A stretch of 64,000 nucleotides of DNA from Pseudoduganella namucuonensis. Lineage in GTDB: Bacteria > Pseudomonadota > Gammaproteobacteria > Burkholderiales > Burkholderiaceae_D. Location of the stretch: positions 1 to 64,000 of the forward strand of contig NZ_FPBO01000043.1 of NCBI RefSeq assembly GCF_900116645.1, read 5' to 3'. The notes beneath the pieces were generated by a model. That model was not told the origin of the DNA. It made no database searches and saw nothing but the letters and a program-made list of their open reading frames with translations. Positions 8,107 through 17,222 of the stretch are shown here, in pieces. Position 1 is the stretch's first letter. The number at the start of each line of letters is the position of its first letter. The translations under genes were made by a program, and so were the position numbers.

Positions 8107-11100
8107 TCACAAGCCCGTGTCGCGCTTCTTCTCGCGGGCCACGGCCGCCGGTTCCGGGATCAGCACCGAGGTTTCCACATTGAACAGCGTGGTCGCGGAC
8201 AGGGTGTTGTTCTGATCCAGGAACTGCACGCCGCCCAGGTAGCGCTTGCCCAGGGCCAGGCCGGACCAGCTGGCGCCCACCGTCGCCGAGCTGCCGGCGA
8301 TGACCTTGCTGGGCAACATCACCTTGAAGTTGCCGCCCACGTCGGCCGTCGTCACGATGGCCGACGACAGCGTGTAGTCGGTCGACACGCCGTTGGCGGC
8401 CGCGTAGCCGATGACGCACACGCGGTAGCTGCCGGCCGGCGGGCTGGCCAGCGTGATCGCCTCGGTCGAACCGGCGCGGCCGGAATAGGCCAGGGCCGTG
8501 CCCGCGCCGCCGATCAGGACCATGTCCAGGTCGTTGGCCGCGCCGCCCACGGTGTCGCGGTTGAAGGTCTCGAAGCGCGCCGCCACGGTGCCGGCCGGGA
8601 AGGTGAAGTCGGTGCCGCGGGCGCCCTGCGCGCCGTCCTTGCACGCCTTGGCCGCCATCGCGGCGTCATCCACCGAGCCCTCGATGGCCTGCGCCACGTT
8701 CTGCACCGAGCGGGTCACTTCCTTCAGGCCGCCCTTCAGCGCGCCCAGCTTGCCGGTGAAACCGACGCTCAGGCCCAGCGCCCGGTTGCCGGTGGTGCGG
8801 TCGGAACTGACGATGGCCGGCGCCGTGACGGCCTTGCCGGACTGCGCCTGCACCGGGCTGCGCACGCTGTGCACGCCGTCGCTCCACACCAGTTCACCGA
8901 ACTGCCAGGTGTTGTTGGGGGCGTTGGTGCGGGTCAGCTTGACGGAATAGGACTTGGTTTCGCCCGGGTTCAAGGTCAGCGTGCTCGGCGTCACCTCCAT
9001 GGTGTAGCCGGTGATCGAAGGCGTCGCCGTGTAGGTCGACGCGGCGCCGCTCACGTTGGTCACGCGGCGCGTCACGGTCTGCGAGACCTGCACATTGGAC
9101 AGCGTGATCGACGGCAGGTTCAGCTCGTAGCCGGGGATCGCGCCCTCGGCGCACTGGCTGGCCACGCCGCCGCCGCACATGTATTTCTTGTAGTCGGAGG
9201 CGCTCAGGTCGTACACCAGGCCGGGGTCCATGGCCTTGTTCGGATTGACGTGGCCGGCGCCCTGCGACCATGGCAGCCTGCCATTCTGGGCGCCGGTCAG
9301 GCCGTCGTCCTTGGTCATGGTGCCGGTGGTCATCAGGGCCGACTTGATCGCCGCCGGCGACCAGGTCGGGTGCAACTGGCGCAGCAGCGCGGCCAGGCCG
9401 GCCACGTGCGGGCTGGACATCGACGTGCCCTGCATGAAGGTGTAGGCCTGCGACGGCTGCAGCGTGCCGTTCGACACCGCGTCGCGCTCGGACTGGCTCA
9501 GCGCCGCCGAGCCGCCCGCCAGGATGGCCACGCCGGGCGCGGTGACGTCCGGCTTCAGCAGGTTGGGGTCGTAGCGGTTCGGGCCGCGCGAGGAGAAGTC
9601 CGCCATCATCGGCGCCGGCGCCGAGTTCAGGTCCGCGAAGAAGCGGCTCAGCGACGCGGTGGCGCCGGCGCCGCCCGCGTAGGCCAGGATGGGCGCGCCG
9701 GTGCCGGCCGTCACGTGCACGGCCGGCAGCACGTGGAAGTCGGAGTACAGGTCGCTGCCCGCGCCGCTGGCGGCCGCGTTCACCAGCACCATGCCGGCGC
9801 CGCCGGCGGCCAGCACGGCGCTGCCCTTGTCGACGCGGCCGGTGGTGCCGCGGGTGCAGACCACGATCTTGCCGGCGGTCTTGCTGGTGTCAAACACCGG
9901 GCCGACCGGGATGGTGGTATTCGGCTTGACGTCGTTGTCGCGGTAGCACAGCCTGGCGTAGTTCTTGTACTCGGCGCTGGCGCCCGGCAGCGCGGCGTCC
10001 TCGGCGCGGATGAGGCCGGCCGGCGGCAGCGCGTTGTTGCTGACGGACAGGCCGCTGTACTGGCCGCCGTTGCCCAGGGTCAGCGTGGCCTTCAGTTCGC
10101 GGCCGTGGGTCGACGCGCCCACCGTGGTCAGCCACGGGCTGACGTGGGCCACCATGTTGGCCGGGCCGGAGTTGCCGGCCGAGGCGGACACGAAGATGCC
10201 GGCGTTGGCGGCGTTCAGGAAGGCCTGCTCGACGGAGTCGGTGTAGCTTTCGCCGCCGCTGATCGAGTAGTTCAGCACGTGCACGCCGTCGGCGATGGCG
10301 CGCTCGATGGCGGCCACGCTGTCCGAGCCGAAGCAGCTGTTCTTGACGCCGTTCGGCTCCTCGGCGGTGACCGGCACGGTGTAGGACCAGCACACCTTGT
10401 ACACGGCCACGCGGGCGCGCGGCGCCATGCCGGAGATGAGGCCGGGCATGGGGATGCCGTTGACGGAGGTGGCCACGCCGCCGTTGCCGGCCGCGGTGGA
10501 CGAGGTGTGGGTGCCGTGGCTGCCTTCGCCGGCCGCGCCGGCGGCCGAGTCGCGCGGCGAGCGGAATTCGGTCCAGTGCGTGTTGCCGGGGTTCTGCGCC
10601 TCGAAGGTGGCGTTGAAGAAGCGCGCGCCGATCAGCTTGTTGTTGCAGTGGCTGGCGGTGAAGCCCTCGCCGCTTTCGCAGGCGCCGTTCCAGCCGGCCG
10701 GCGCGTTGTAGGCCAGGGTGCCGCCGACATCGAAGGTGGGCTTGCCGTCGCCGTCCACGCGGTCCGCGTAGGACAGGTTTTCCGGCCACACGCCGCTGTC
10801 GATGATGCCGACCACCACGTCCTCGCCCTTGGCGGTGCCGTTCAGCTGGCTCCACACGCCGCCCGGCTGGTCCAGGCCCAGGAAGGAGGTGGTGTAGCTC
10901 GTTTGCAGGGAGCGCGGCATGTCGGCCTCGATCTGGGCCACGTCCGGGTTGGCCTGCAGCTGGCGCACCTCGTCGTCGGTCAGCATGGCCGAGAAGCCGT
11001 TCAGCACCACCTTGTACTCGTGCTGGATGGGCGCGTTGGCCACCACCGCCTGCACGCTGCCGCGTTTCTGGTCCAGGTATTGGGTGTATTGCTGCACGGC

Positions 11101-11295
11101 CGGGCTCAACATCAGCAAGCGGCTGCCCGGCGAGGGCTGGGTGGCGGGCAGGCCGGCGACGCCGCCGTTGTACGAGGCGATGGGCTGGGCGGCCAGTTGC
11201 ACGATGTAGGGGCGGCGGGTGTCGTCGGCCTGGGCGGTGTGCGCCATGGACGCGAGCAGGGCCAGGACGGCGATCGATACGGGACGGAGTTTCAT
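8107..11295 (-). CDS. Secreted S8 (subtilisin/cucumisin-like) serine protease
   Basis: 1062 residues: signal peptide (about 1-23, ending AQA), inhibitor I9 prodomain (about 28-130), S8 catalytic domain with Asp166 (IIDSGVWPE), His260 (GSHGTHTS) and Ser625 (GTSMSSPHVAG), an inserted PA domain (about 400-530), an Fn3-like subtilase domain after about 740, and a beta-rich C-terminal domain. All catalytic residues are present. The C-terminus reads IPEPAAVAREKKRD but has no membrane helix, so it is not a working PEP-CTERM. It is second in an operon, 25 bp after a PEP-CTERM gene. A secreted peptidase is certain; the substrate is unknown. Confidence 0.93.
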   Translation of the reverse strand: MKLRPVSIAVLALLASMAHTAQADDTRRPYIVQLAAQPIASYNGGVAGLPATQPSPGSRLLMLSPAVQQYTQYLDQKRGSVQAVVANAPIQHEYKVVLNGFSAMLTDDEVRQLQANPDVAQIEADMPRSLQTSYTTSFLGLDQPGGVWSQLNGTAKGEDVVVGIIDSGVWPENLSYADRVDGDGKPTFDVGGTLAYNAPAGWNGACESGEGFTASHCNNKLIGARFFNATFEAQNPGNTHWTEFRSPRDSAAGAAGEGSHGTHTSSTAAGNGGVATSVNGIPMPGLISGMAPRARVAVYKVCWSYTVPVTAEEPNGVKNSCFGSDSVAAIERAIADGVHVLNYSISGGESYTDSVEQAFLNAANAGIFVSASAGNSGPANMVAHVSPWLTTVGASTHGRELKATLTLGNGGQYSGLSVSNNALPPAGLIRAEDAALPGASAEYKNYARLCYRDNDVKPNTTIPVGPVFDTSKTAGKIVVCTRGTTGRVDKGSAVLAAGGAGMVLVNAAASGAGSDLYSDFHVLPAVHVTAGTGAPILAYAGGAGATASLSRFFADLNSAPAPMMADFSSRGPNRYDPNLLKPDVTAPGVAILAGGSAALSQSERDAVSNGTLQPSQAYTFMQGTSMSSPHVAGLAALLRQLHPTWSPAAIKSALMTTGTMTKDDGLTGAQNGRLPWSQGAGHVNPNKAMDPGLVYDLSASDYKKYMCGGGVASQCAEGAIPGYELNLPSITLSNVQVSQTVTRRVTNVSGAASTYTATPSITGYTMEVTPSTLTLNPGETKSYSVKLTRTNAPNNTWQFGELVWSDGVHSVRSPVQAQSGKAVTAPAIVSSDRTTGNRALGLSVGFTGKLGALKGGLKEVTRSVQNVAQAIEGSVDDAAMAAKACKDGAQGARGTDFTFPAGTVAARFETFNRDTVGGAANDLDMVLIGGAGTALAYSGRAGSTEAITLASPPAGSYRVCVIGYAAANGVSTDYTLSSAIVTTADVGGNFKVMLPSKVIAGSSATVGASWSGLALGKRYLGGVQFLDQNNTLSATTLFNVETSVLIPEPAAVAREKKRDTGL

Positions 11296-11320
11296 GGTTG
11301 GATGTTCCTCGAATGGGTTT

Positions 11321-12046
11321 TCAGGCTTGAGCGGCGCGGCGACGGGTGGCGGCGAGGCCGGCGAGGCCCAGCAGCATCAACGCGGCGGTGGCCGGTTCGG
11401 GAACATCGGTGACGTCGACGTTGTCCAGCGCGAACTGGGCTTTCAGGGTGTTCGTGTCGTGGCAGTTCTGGGACGCGTCGCACATGTAGCCGTAGAAGTA
11501 CACCTCGGTCAGCTCCAGCGCGGAGAAGGCGGCGCCGGTGTTGCGGTGGTTCATCAGGAAGCCGCCGGCGCCCGGGCCGCCGAGCGCGTACTCCAGCAGG
11601 TGCACGGTGTTCTGCGCGGTGATGCCGTACACCTGCAGCAGGCCGGCCATGGCCGGGTAGGCGCCGCCGCCGCCGATGAAGCTGGCGTCGAAGCCGGACA
11701 GCTTGAAGTGGCTGCTGGTGGCGCTCTTCATGATGGCCGAGCCGTCGTCCAGGCCGGCGAAGTAGCGGCTGGCGTTGTTGACCGGGCAGGCCAGCGGGGT
11801 GGTGCAGAAACCGGTGTCGGTGCCGTCGAAGATCGCACCGCTCAGCGCTCCGAGGTCGGCCGCGGAGTCGTTGGAGAAGCTGGTGAAGCTGAAGCCGCGC
11901 GACTGCACCGTGTCACCATTGCCGAGGAAGCCGGGGTCGGCGTCCTCGAAGTCGATGATGGTGGCGTGGGCGGTTGGCGCCCACAGGGCGACGCTCGCGA
12001 GGGCGGCGGCCACGGTTTTTTTCAGAGTTGAGGGGGTGCGATTCAT
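11321..12046 (-). CDS. PEP-CTERM sorting domain protein
   Basis: 241 residues with a signal peptide (KKTVAAALASVALWAPTAHA) and a C-terminal VPEPATAALMLLGLAGLAATRRRA exosortase signal. The mature part begins IIDFEDADPGFLGNGD and has GFSFTSF, LDGFDASFIGG-like and ELTEVYFYG segments, typical of beta-sandwich PEP-CTERM exoproteins; four Cys may pair. AAGGGAAG upstream of the ATG is a good ribosome site. It is first in an operon with the S8 protease and divergent from the secretion operon. Function unknown. Confidence 0.85.
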   Translation of the reverse strand: MNRTPSTLKKTVAAALASVALWAPTAHATIIDFEDADPGFLGNGDTVQSRGFSFTSFSNDSAADLGALSGAIFDGTDTGFCTTPLACPVNNASRYFAGLDDGSAIMKSATSSHFKLSGFDASFIGGGGAYPAMAGLLQVYGITAQNTVHLLEYALGGPGAGGFLMNHRNTGAAFSALELTEVYFYGYMCDASQNCHDTNTLKAQFALDNVDVTDVPEPATAALMLLGLAGLAATRRRAAQA

Positions 12047-12408
12047 GTGTCTTCCCTTGAGTGTTGTATAGGCAGGTGGTCCCGCCGATCGTATTTTTTC
12101 ACAGTCCGGCTTCTGGCCGGGCTGTCGGGCAATATAGCAATCGAGATAACTTTTGTGAGAATTATTTCAACGTTAATAATTTGAAAGTTACATGTATTTA
12201 ACAAATTAAGTTCGCTTTCTCCTATTGAAAAAGTAACCGGGTTTTACATTGGAGCGACGCATAAAATCCGCGCGACATGTTGCAAAAATTCACGACCACG
12301 CGGCATGTGTGACACACGACAATAAAATGTTGTCGATATCTAAGAGCGCGTGGTAGGCTAGAAAGTCACATTGACGTAGCCCGGTAGCGGAATGAAGGAG
12401 TGGTTCGG
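12047..12408. promoter_or_regulatory. Divergent, AT-rich control region between PEP-CTERM/protease and secretion operons
   Basis: 362 bp with no gene. The centre (about 12130-12340) is far richer in A/T than the coding flanks. It holds an inverted repeat CGACAA-N7-TTGTCG (12317-12335) and a TGTGTGACACAC palindrome just before it. On the minus strand TGCTATATT near 12135 could be an extended -10. AAGGAG at 12395-12400 is the ribosome site that fixes the gspG start. The factors acting here are unknown. Confidence 0.55.
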
Positions 12409-12867
12409 ATGCATGCAGCACAGGTTCAAGGCAACAAGGCGCCAGGCCGCGAGGCGGCGCGCCGCGCGACGGGTTTCACGCTGCTCGAATTGCTGGTGGT
12501 GATCGTGATCATCGGCTTGCTGGCGGCTTACGTGGGACCCAAGTATTTCGCCCAGCTGGGCAAGTCCGAAGTCACCATCGCCAAGGCGCAGATCGAGGCG
12601 TTCGAGAAGTCGCTGGACACCTACCGGCTCGACGTGGGCCGCTATCCGAGCGCCGAGGAGGGCCTGGCCGCGCTGCTGGCCGCGCCGGCGTCGGCCGGTG
12701 CCAAGTGGAACGGCCCCTACCTGAAAAAAGGCGTGCCGCCCGATCCGTGGGGCCGCGCCTACCAGTACCGTTCGCCCGGCAGCAAGGGCGAGTTCGAGAT
12801 CCTCTCGCTGGGCAAGGACGGCCAGCCCGGCGGCAGCGGCGAGGACGCCGACATCTCGTCCCAGTGA
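12409..12867 (+). CDS. gspG: Type II secretion major pseudopilin GspG
   Basis: 152 residues from the ATG at 12409, placed 8 nt after AAGGAG. A prepilin signal (RRATG|FTLLELL, Glu at mature position 5) precedes the hydrophobic helix VVIVIIGLLAAYVGPKYF and a GspG globular domain (RYPSAEEGLAALL, GPYLKK, PDPWGRAYQYRSPG, GEFEILSLGKDGQPGG). It forms the pseudopilus after cleavage by a prepilin peptidase, which is not encoded in the window. First gene of the operon running to 22195; gspF follows after 39 bp. Confidence 0.93.
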   Translation: MHAAQVQGNKAPGREAARRATGFTLLELLVVIVIIGLLAAYVGPKYFAQLGKSEVTIAKAQIEAFEKSLDTYRLDVGRYPSAEEGLAALLAAPASAGAKWNGPYLKKGVPPDPWGRAYQYRSPGSKGEFEILSLGKDGQPGGSGEDADISSQ

Positions 12868-12906
12868 CGTCCGAATAACCCCCCGACACAGCGCCGGTTC
12901 CCCAGC

Positions 12907-14088
12907 ATGCAGTTCGATGTCCGTACCTTGTCGCCGGAGATGGTGATCGGCCAGGTGGTGGTCGACGGCCGCGACGAGGCCGACGCGCGCCGCCAGGTGG
13001 AGGCGCGCGGCCTGTTCGTCAGCGCCATCCATCCGGTGCGCGGCGCGCGCCGCGGCAAGGGCAAGACGCTGTCGCTGGTGCTGTTCTCCCAGGAGCTGCT
13101 GGCGCTGTTGACGGCCGGCCTGGGCGTGGTCGAGGCGCTCGAGGCGCTGCTGGAGAAGGAGGCCGCGCCGGCCACCCGCACCGTGCTGGGCCGCATGCTG
13201 GCCGGCCTGCGCGAGGGCCAGCGCTTCTCCACCGTGCTGGCCGACCAGCCCGACCTGTTCCCGCCGCTGTACGTGGGCATCGTCAAGGCCGCCGAGGGCA
13301 CCAGCGACCTGCCGCGCTCCCTGTCCCGCTTCATCGACTACCAGCAGCGCATCGACACCGTGCGCGCCAAGATCGTCAGCGCCGCCATCTACCCGTCCAT
13401 CCTGTTGCTGGTGGGCGGCGGCGTCAGCCTGTTCCTGATCGCCTACGTGGTGCCGCGCTTCGCCGAGGTCTACCAGGGCGCCGGGCGCGACCTGCCGTGG
13501 ATGTCCAAGCTCATGCTGGGCTGGGGCCAGTTCGCCGCCGAGCACACGGCCGGCCTGCTGGGCGGCCTGGCCGTGGCGCTGGCCGCGCTGGTGCTGGGCA
13601 TCCGGCGGCTGATGGGCAACGGCGGCCTGGCCCGGCTGATGGCGCGCCTGCCCGGCATCGGCGAGCGGGTGCGCATCTACGAGCTGTCGCGCCTGTACCT
13701 GACGCTGGGCATGCTCAGCGAGGGCGGCATCACCATCGTGCACGCGATCGAGACCGTGCAGGGCATGGTCTCGCCGACGGTGCGCGCCGGCCTGCAGGCG
13801 GCGCGGCTGGAGATCGAGGCCGGCCTGCCGCTGTCGACCGCCTTCGAGGCCAACGGCCTGACCACGCCGATCTCGCTGCGCATGCTGCGGGTGGGCGAGC
13901 GCACCGGCGACATGGGGCCGATGCTGACCCAGTCCGCCGCCTTCTACGACGGCGAAATCACGCGCTGGATAGACCGTTTCACGCGCACCTTCGAGCCGCT
14001 GCTGATGGCCTGTATCGGCCTGGTGGTGGGCGCCATCGTGGTGCTGCTGTACATGCCGATATTCGACCTCGCTGGAGACATGTCATGA
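12907..14088 (+). CDS. gspF: Type II secretion / type IV pilus inner-membrane platform protein GspF
   Basis: 393 residues with two T2SSF repeats. The first cytoplasmic part starts near LVLFSQELLALLTAGLGVVEALEAL and the second near YELSRLYLTLGMLSEGGITIVHAIET; three membrane helices are visible (about 160-185, 210-235, 365-390; the last is LLMACIGLVVGAIVVLLYMPI). It is the membrane platform that couples the ATPase to pseudopilus growth. ATGA overlap with gspE shows translational coupling. Length is close to the usual 400. Confidence 0.93.
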   Translation: MQFDVRTLSPEMVIGQVVVDGRDEADARRQVEARGLFVSAIHPVRGARRGKGKTLSLVLFSQELLALLTAGLGVVEALEALLEKEAAPATRTVLGRMLAGLREGQRFSTVLADQPDLFPPLYVGIVKAAEGTSDLPRSLSRFIDYQQRIDTVRAKIVSAAIYPSILLLVGGGVSLFLIAYVVPRFAEVYQGAGRDLPWMSKLMLGWGQFAAEHTAGLLGGLAVALAALVLGIRRLMGNGGLARLMARLPGIGERVRIYELSRLYLTLGMLSEGGITIVHAIETVQGMVSPTVRAGLQAARLEIEAGLPLSTAFEANGLTTPISLRMLRVGERTGDMGPMLTQSAAFYDGEITRWIDRFTRTFEPLLMACIGLVVGAIVVLLYMPIFDLAGDMS

Positions 14089-15809
14089 CCCCCCAACAGG
14101 CCGCCCCCGAGCAGCCGGCCGCCGCCGCGATCCCGGACATCGACCAGGCCATGCTGGCGCGCGCCCGCGCGCGCTGCGGCCAGACCCGGCGCAGCCTGGT
14201 CGAGGAACTGCAGGCGCTGACCGGCATCGAGCCGCGCCTCGCGGTGCAGGCGCTGGCCCGGCCCTTCGGCCTGGCCGTGCTGGAAACCGTGGACATGCTG
14301 GAATTCATTCCGGCCTTCGACCTGCTGCCGCTGTCGCAGGCCATGGCGCGCCACTGCGTGCTGCTGCGCGGGCGCGACGGCGTGCTGGTGGGCGTGATCG
14401 CCGACCCCTTCGACCTGGACCTGCAGACCTGGCTGGGCACGCAGGCGCGCGCCAGCGCGCGCGCGCCGCTGCAAACCCGCCTGGCGCTGCAGGCCGACAT
14501 CCAGGCCTACCTGTCCAAGCAGGAGGAATCGGCGCGCGCGGTGGACAACCTGCTGCCCGGCGCAAGCGAGGGCCGGCGCGACGGCAAGACCGCCGCCGTG
14601 CTGTCCTTCGCCTCGGTCTCCGAGGCGGCCAGCCCCGCCGTACGCCTGGTGAACTCCACCCTGTACGACGCGCTCAAGGCCGGCGCCTCCGACATCCACC
14701 TGGAGAGCACCGCCGGCGGCCTGGCCGTCAAGTACCGGGTCGACGGCGTGCTCGACCACGCCACCGCCGTCAACGGCATCGAGGTGGCCGAGCAGATCAT
14801 CTCGCGCCTGAAGGTGCTGGCCGAGCTGGACATCGCCGAGCGCCGCGTGCCGCAGGACGGCAGCTTCCGCGTCGAGTCGGGCGGGCGCGAGATCGACCTG
14901 CGCGTCTCCATCATGCCCAGCATCCACGGCGAGGACGCGGTGATCCGTATCCTCGACAAGCGCGCCATGATCGAGGCCTACGGCTCGCTGACGCTGGAGG
15001 CGCTGGGCTTCGACGCGCCCTCGCTGGCCACGCTGCGCGTGCTGGCGCAGGAGGCCTACGGCATGCTGCTGGTGACCGGGCCCACCGGCTCGGGCAAGAC
15101 CACCACGCTGTACGCGGCGCTCACCGAGATCCACAACGGCCGCGAGAAGATCATCACCATCGAGGACCCGGTCGAGTACCAGCTGCCCGGCATCCTGCAG
15201 ATCCCGGTCAACGAGAAGAAGGGCCTGAGCTTCGCCAAGGGCCTGCGCTCCATCCTGCGGCACGACCCGGACAAGATCATGGTGGGCGAGATCCGCGACC
15301 GCGAGACCGCCGAAATCGCCGTGCAGTCCGCGCTGACGGGCCACCTGGTGTTGACCACGGTGCACGCCAACAACGTGTTCGACGTGTTCGGCCGCTTCAC
15401 CCACATGGGCATCGACCCCTACGCCTTCGTGTCGGCGCTGAACGGCATCTGGGCGCAGCGCCTGGTGCGCATCAACTGCCCGCACTGCGCGGCCGAATAC
15501 ACGCCCACCGAGCAGGAACTGGCCAGCGTCAACCTCACGCGCGCCGAGGCCTACGAATACCGCTTCATGGAAGGCAAGGGCTGCGGCGACTGCCGCGGCA
15601 CCGGCTACAAGGGCCGCCGCTCGATCGCCGAGATCCTCACCTTGAACGACGAGATCCGCGAACTGATCGTCGACAAGCGGCCGATCCGCCAGATCAAGCA
15701 GGCCGCCCACGCCAACGGCACGCGCAGCCTGCGCCAGGCCGCGCTGGAACTGGTGAAACGGGGCGGCACCACGCTGTCCGAAATCAAGCGGGTGACTCTG
15801 CATGCCTAG
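14085..15809 (+). CDS. gspE: Type II secretion / pilus assembly ATPase GspE
   Basis: 574 residues from the ATG overlapping the gspF stop. An N-terminal GspE domain (about 20-150) precedes the ATPase core: Walker A GPTGSGKTTT (near 331), Asp box, Walker B IMVGEIRD, His box LTTVHANN. A four-Cys zinc site is intact (CPHC near 464, CGDC near 505). It powers pseudopilus assembly from the cytoplasmic face. It overlaps the next gene by 8 bp. Confidence 0.93.
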   Translation: MTPQQAAPEQPAAAAIPDIDQAMLARARARCGQTRRSLVEELQALTGIEPRLAVQALARPFGLAVLETVDMLEFIPAFDLLPLSQAMARHCVLLRGRDGVLVGVIADPFDLDLQTWLGTQARASARAPLQTRLALQADIQAYLSKQEESARAVDNLLPGASEGRRDGKTAAVLSFASVSEAASPAVRLVNSTLYDALKAGASDIHLESTAGGLAVKYRVDGVLDHATAVNGIEVAEQIISRLKVLAELDIAERRVPQDGSFRVESGGREIDLRVSIMPSIHGEDAVIRILDKRAMIEAYGSLTLEALGFDAPSLATLRVLAQEAYGMLLVTGPTGSGKTTTLYAALTEIHNGREKIITIEDPVEYQLPGILQIPVNEKKGLSFAKGLRSILRHDPDKIMVGEIRDRETAEIAVQSALTGHLVLTTVHANNVFDVFGRFTHMGIDPYAFVSALNGIWAQRLVRINCPHCAAEYTPTEQELASVNLTRAEAYEYRFMEGKGCGDCRGTGYKGRRSIAEILTLNDEIRELIVDKRPIRQIKQAAHANGTRSLRQAALELVKRGGTTLSEIKRVTLHA

Positions 15810-16680
15810 ATTATTCAAGCGCATTCCCGGGCAATCACTGCGCATCGGCGTGAGCGCGCACGCGGTCAGCCTGCTGCGCGTCAGCCGCTGGGGCGGCGAC
15901 AAGGTGGCGGTGCTGGCCGAGCGGGCTTATTCGACCGAGGACGCGGCCGCCCACCAGGAGCACCACGCCATCGGCGTCGCGCTGCGCGAACTGCTGGCGG
16001 GACAGGACGTCGCCCACTGGCCGGTTTGCGTGGTGCTGGCCGACGAACTGGCGCGCGTCTGGCAGGTGGTCCCGCCGCAACAGGCCGCGCGCCTGGCCGA
16101 CCTGGAGGCGGCGGCCGCGCTGCGTTTCTTCGGCCTGTACGGCGAGGCGCCGGCCGCGTGGACCATCTCGGCGGACTGGGACACCCGCGCGCCGTTCTTC
16201 GCCGCCGCCATCCCGCGCGCGCTGCTGGCGACGCTGGAAAAGGTGGCCGAGGAAAGCCATCTCGCGCTGGTCGAGGTGCGTCCGCATTTCGTCACCGCGT
16301 GGAACCGCTGGCGCGACGCCGTCAAGCCGGGCGCCTGGTTCGGCCAGCTGCACGACGGCATGCTGACCCTGGCCATCGTCGACGGCAAGCGCCTGCACTC
16401 GGTGCGCGCGCTGGCGGCGCCGGAAGGCGCGGGCCGCGCGGCGGACCACGCCTGGCTGGCGCAAACCTTGCGGCGCGAGGCGCTGCTGGCCGGCTTGCCC
16501 ATGCCCGAACTGCTGCAGCTGTGCGGCCAGGTGCCGGCCACCCTCACCGCGGCCACGGCCGCCGCCGGCGCGGGCCGGGCCGCTCCCGAGGTGGCGGTGC
16601 AGGCGCTGGGCGCGCCGCCGCCCGGCGAGGAAAAATGGTCGCTGGCCAGCGTGCTGGCATGGGGGGGATGCGCGGCATGA
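15802..16680 (+). CDS. PilM/GspL-cytoplasmic-domain-like protein of the secretion operon
   Basis: 292 residues, no signal peptide or clear membrane helix. The position (after the ATPase, before PilN-, PilO- and PilP-like genes) and the N-terminus (LRIGVSAHAVSLLRVSRW) fit the actin-like PilM/GspL/MshI cytoplasmic scaffold that contacts the ATPase. Primary sequence similarity is weak to my eye, so the call rests mainly on order and size. Overlaps gspE by 8 bp; the stop overlaps the next ATG (ATGA at 16677). Confidence 0.65.
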   Translation: MPRLFKRIPGQSLRIGVSAHAVSLLRVSRWGGDKVAVLAERAYSTEDAAAHQEHHAIGVALRELLAGQDVAHWPVCVVLADELARVWQVVPPQQAARLADLEAAAALRFFGLYGEAPAAWTISADWDTRAPFFAAAIPRALLATLEKVAEESHLALVEVRPHFVTAWNRWRDAVKPGAWFGQLHDGMLTLAIVDGKRLHSVRALAAPEGAGRAADHAWLAQTLRREALLAGLPMPELLQLCGQVPATLTAATAAAGAGRAAPEVAVQALGAPPPGEEKWSLASVLAWGGCAA

Positions 16681-17222
16681 GGAAGATGCGTATCGATTTC
16701 GCGCCGCGCGGCTGGCGCCGCACGCTGTACCGCGTGCATCCGGCCGCGCTGGCGGGATGCGCCCTGGGCCTGGCGCTGTGCGTGGGCGCCGCGCTGTCGG
16801 CCTACGGCATGCTGGAGCAGCGCCGCGCGCACGAGCTGCGCCTGCGCCAGTTGAACCGGCAGCAGGCCAGCCAGCAGGCGCAGGCGCCCGCGGCGGCCAA
16901 GGTGGCCATCCCCGAATCGCAGGCGCGGGCGGTGAACGCGGCCGTTTTGCAACTGAACCTGCCGTGGCGCGAATTGCAGGAAGCCGTGGGGGAGGGCACG
17001 CCCGCCAACATCGCCTTGCTGGCGCTGGAGCCGGACCCGCGCAAGCAGGTGCTCAAGATCAGCGCCGAGGCCAAGAACGCGGATGACATGATCGCCTACA
17101 TAGAACAGCTCAAGGAGCAGGAATTCTTCAGCGGGGCCGCGCTGGTGCGGCACGAGATTTACGAGGCCGACGCGAACCGCCCGTTGCGCTTCCAGGTGGA
17201 GGCGCAATGGGTGGCGCGATGA
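16677..17222 (+). CDS. PilN-like inner-membrane protein of the secretion operon
   Basis: 181 residues starting at the ATG that overlaps the previous stop. One N-terminal membrane helix (about 22-45, ALAGCALGLALCVGAALSAYG), a coiled-coil-prone Gln/Arg-rich stretch (48-75), then a small ferredoxin-like domain (about 100-180; LLALEPDPRKQVLKISAEAKN). This is the layout of PilN or the periplasmic half of GspL. Coupled by ATGA overlap to the next gene. Confidence 0.65.
   Translation: MRKMRIDFAPRGWRRTLYRVHPAALAGCALGLALCVGAALSAYGMLEQRRAHELRLRQLNRQQASQQAQAPAAAKVAIPESQARAVNAAVLQLNLPWRELQEAVGEGTPANIALLALEPDPRKQVLKISAEAKNADDMIAYIEQLKEQEFFSGAALVRHEIYEADANRPLRFQVEAQWVAR

Noticed and set aside
8107..8160. 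IPEPA near the protease C-terminus as a PEP-CTERM signal
   Set aside because: No hydrophobic helix follows before the basic residues and the protein ends about 16 residues later.
7975..11412. Long open frame (about 1145 codons) on the plus strand across the S8 protease gene
   Set aside because: Shadow of the minus-strand protease, whose catalytic triad is intact; low-complexity Arg/Gly/His composition.
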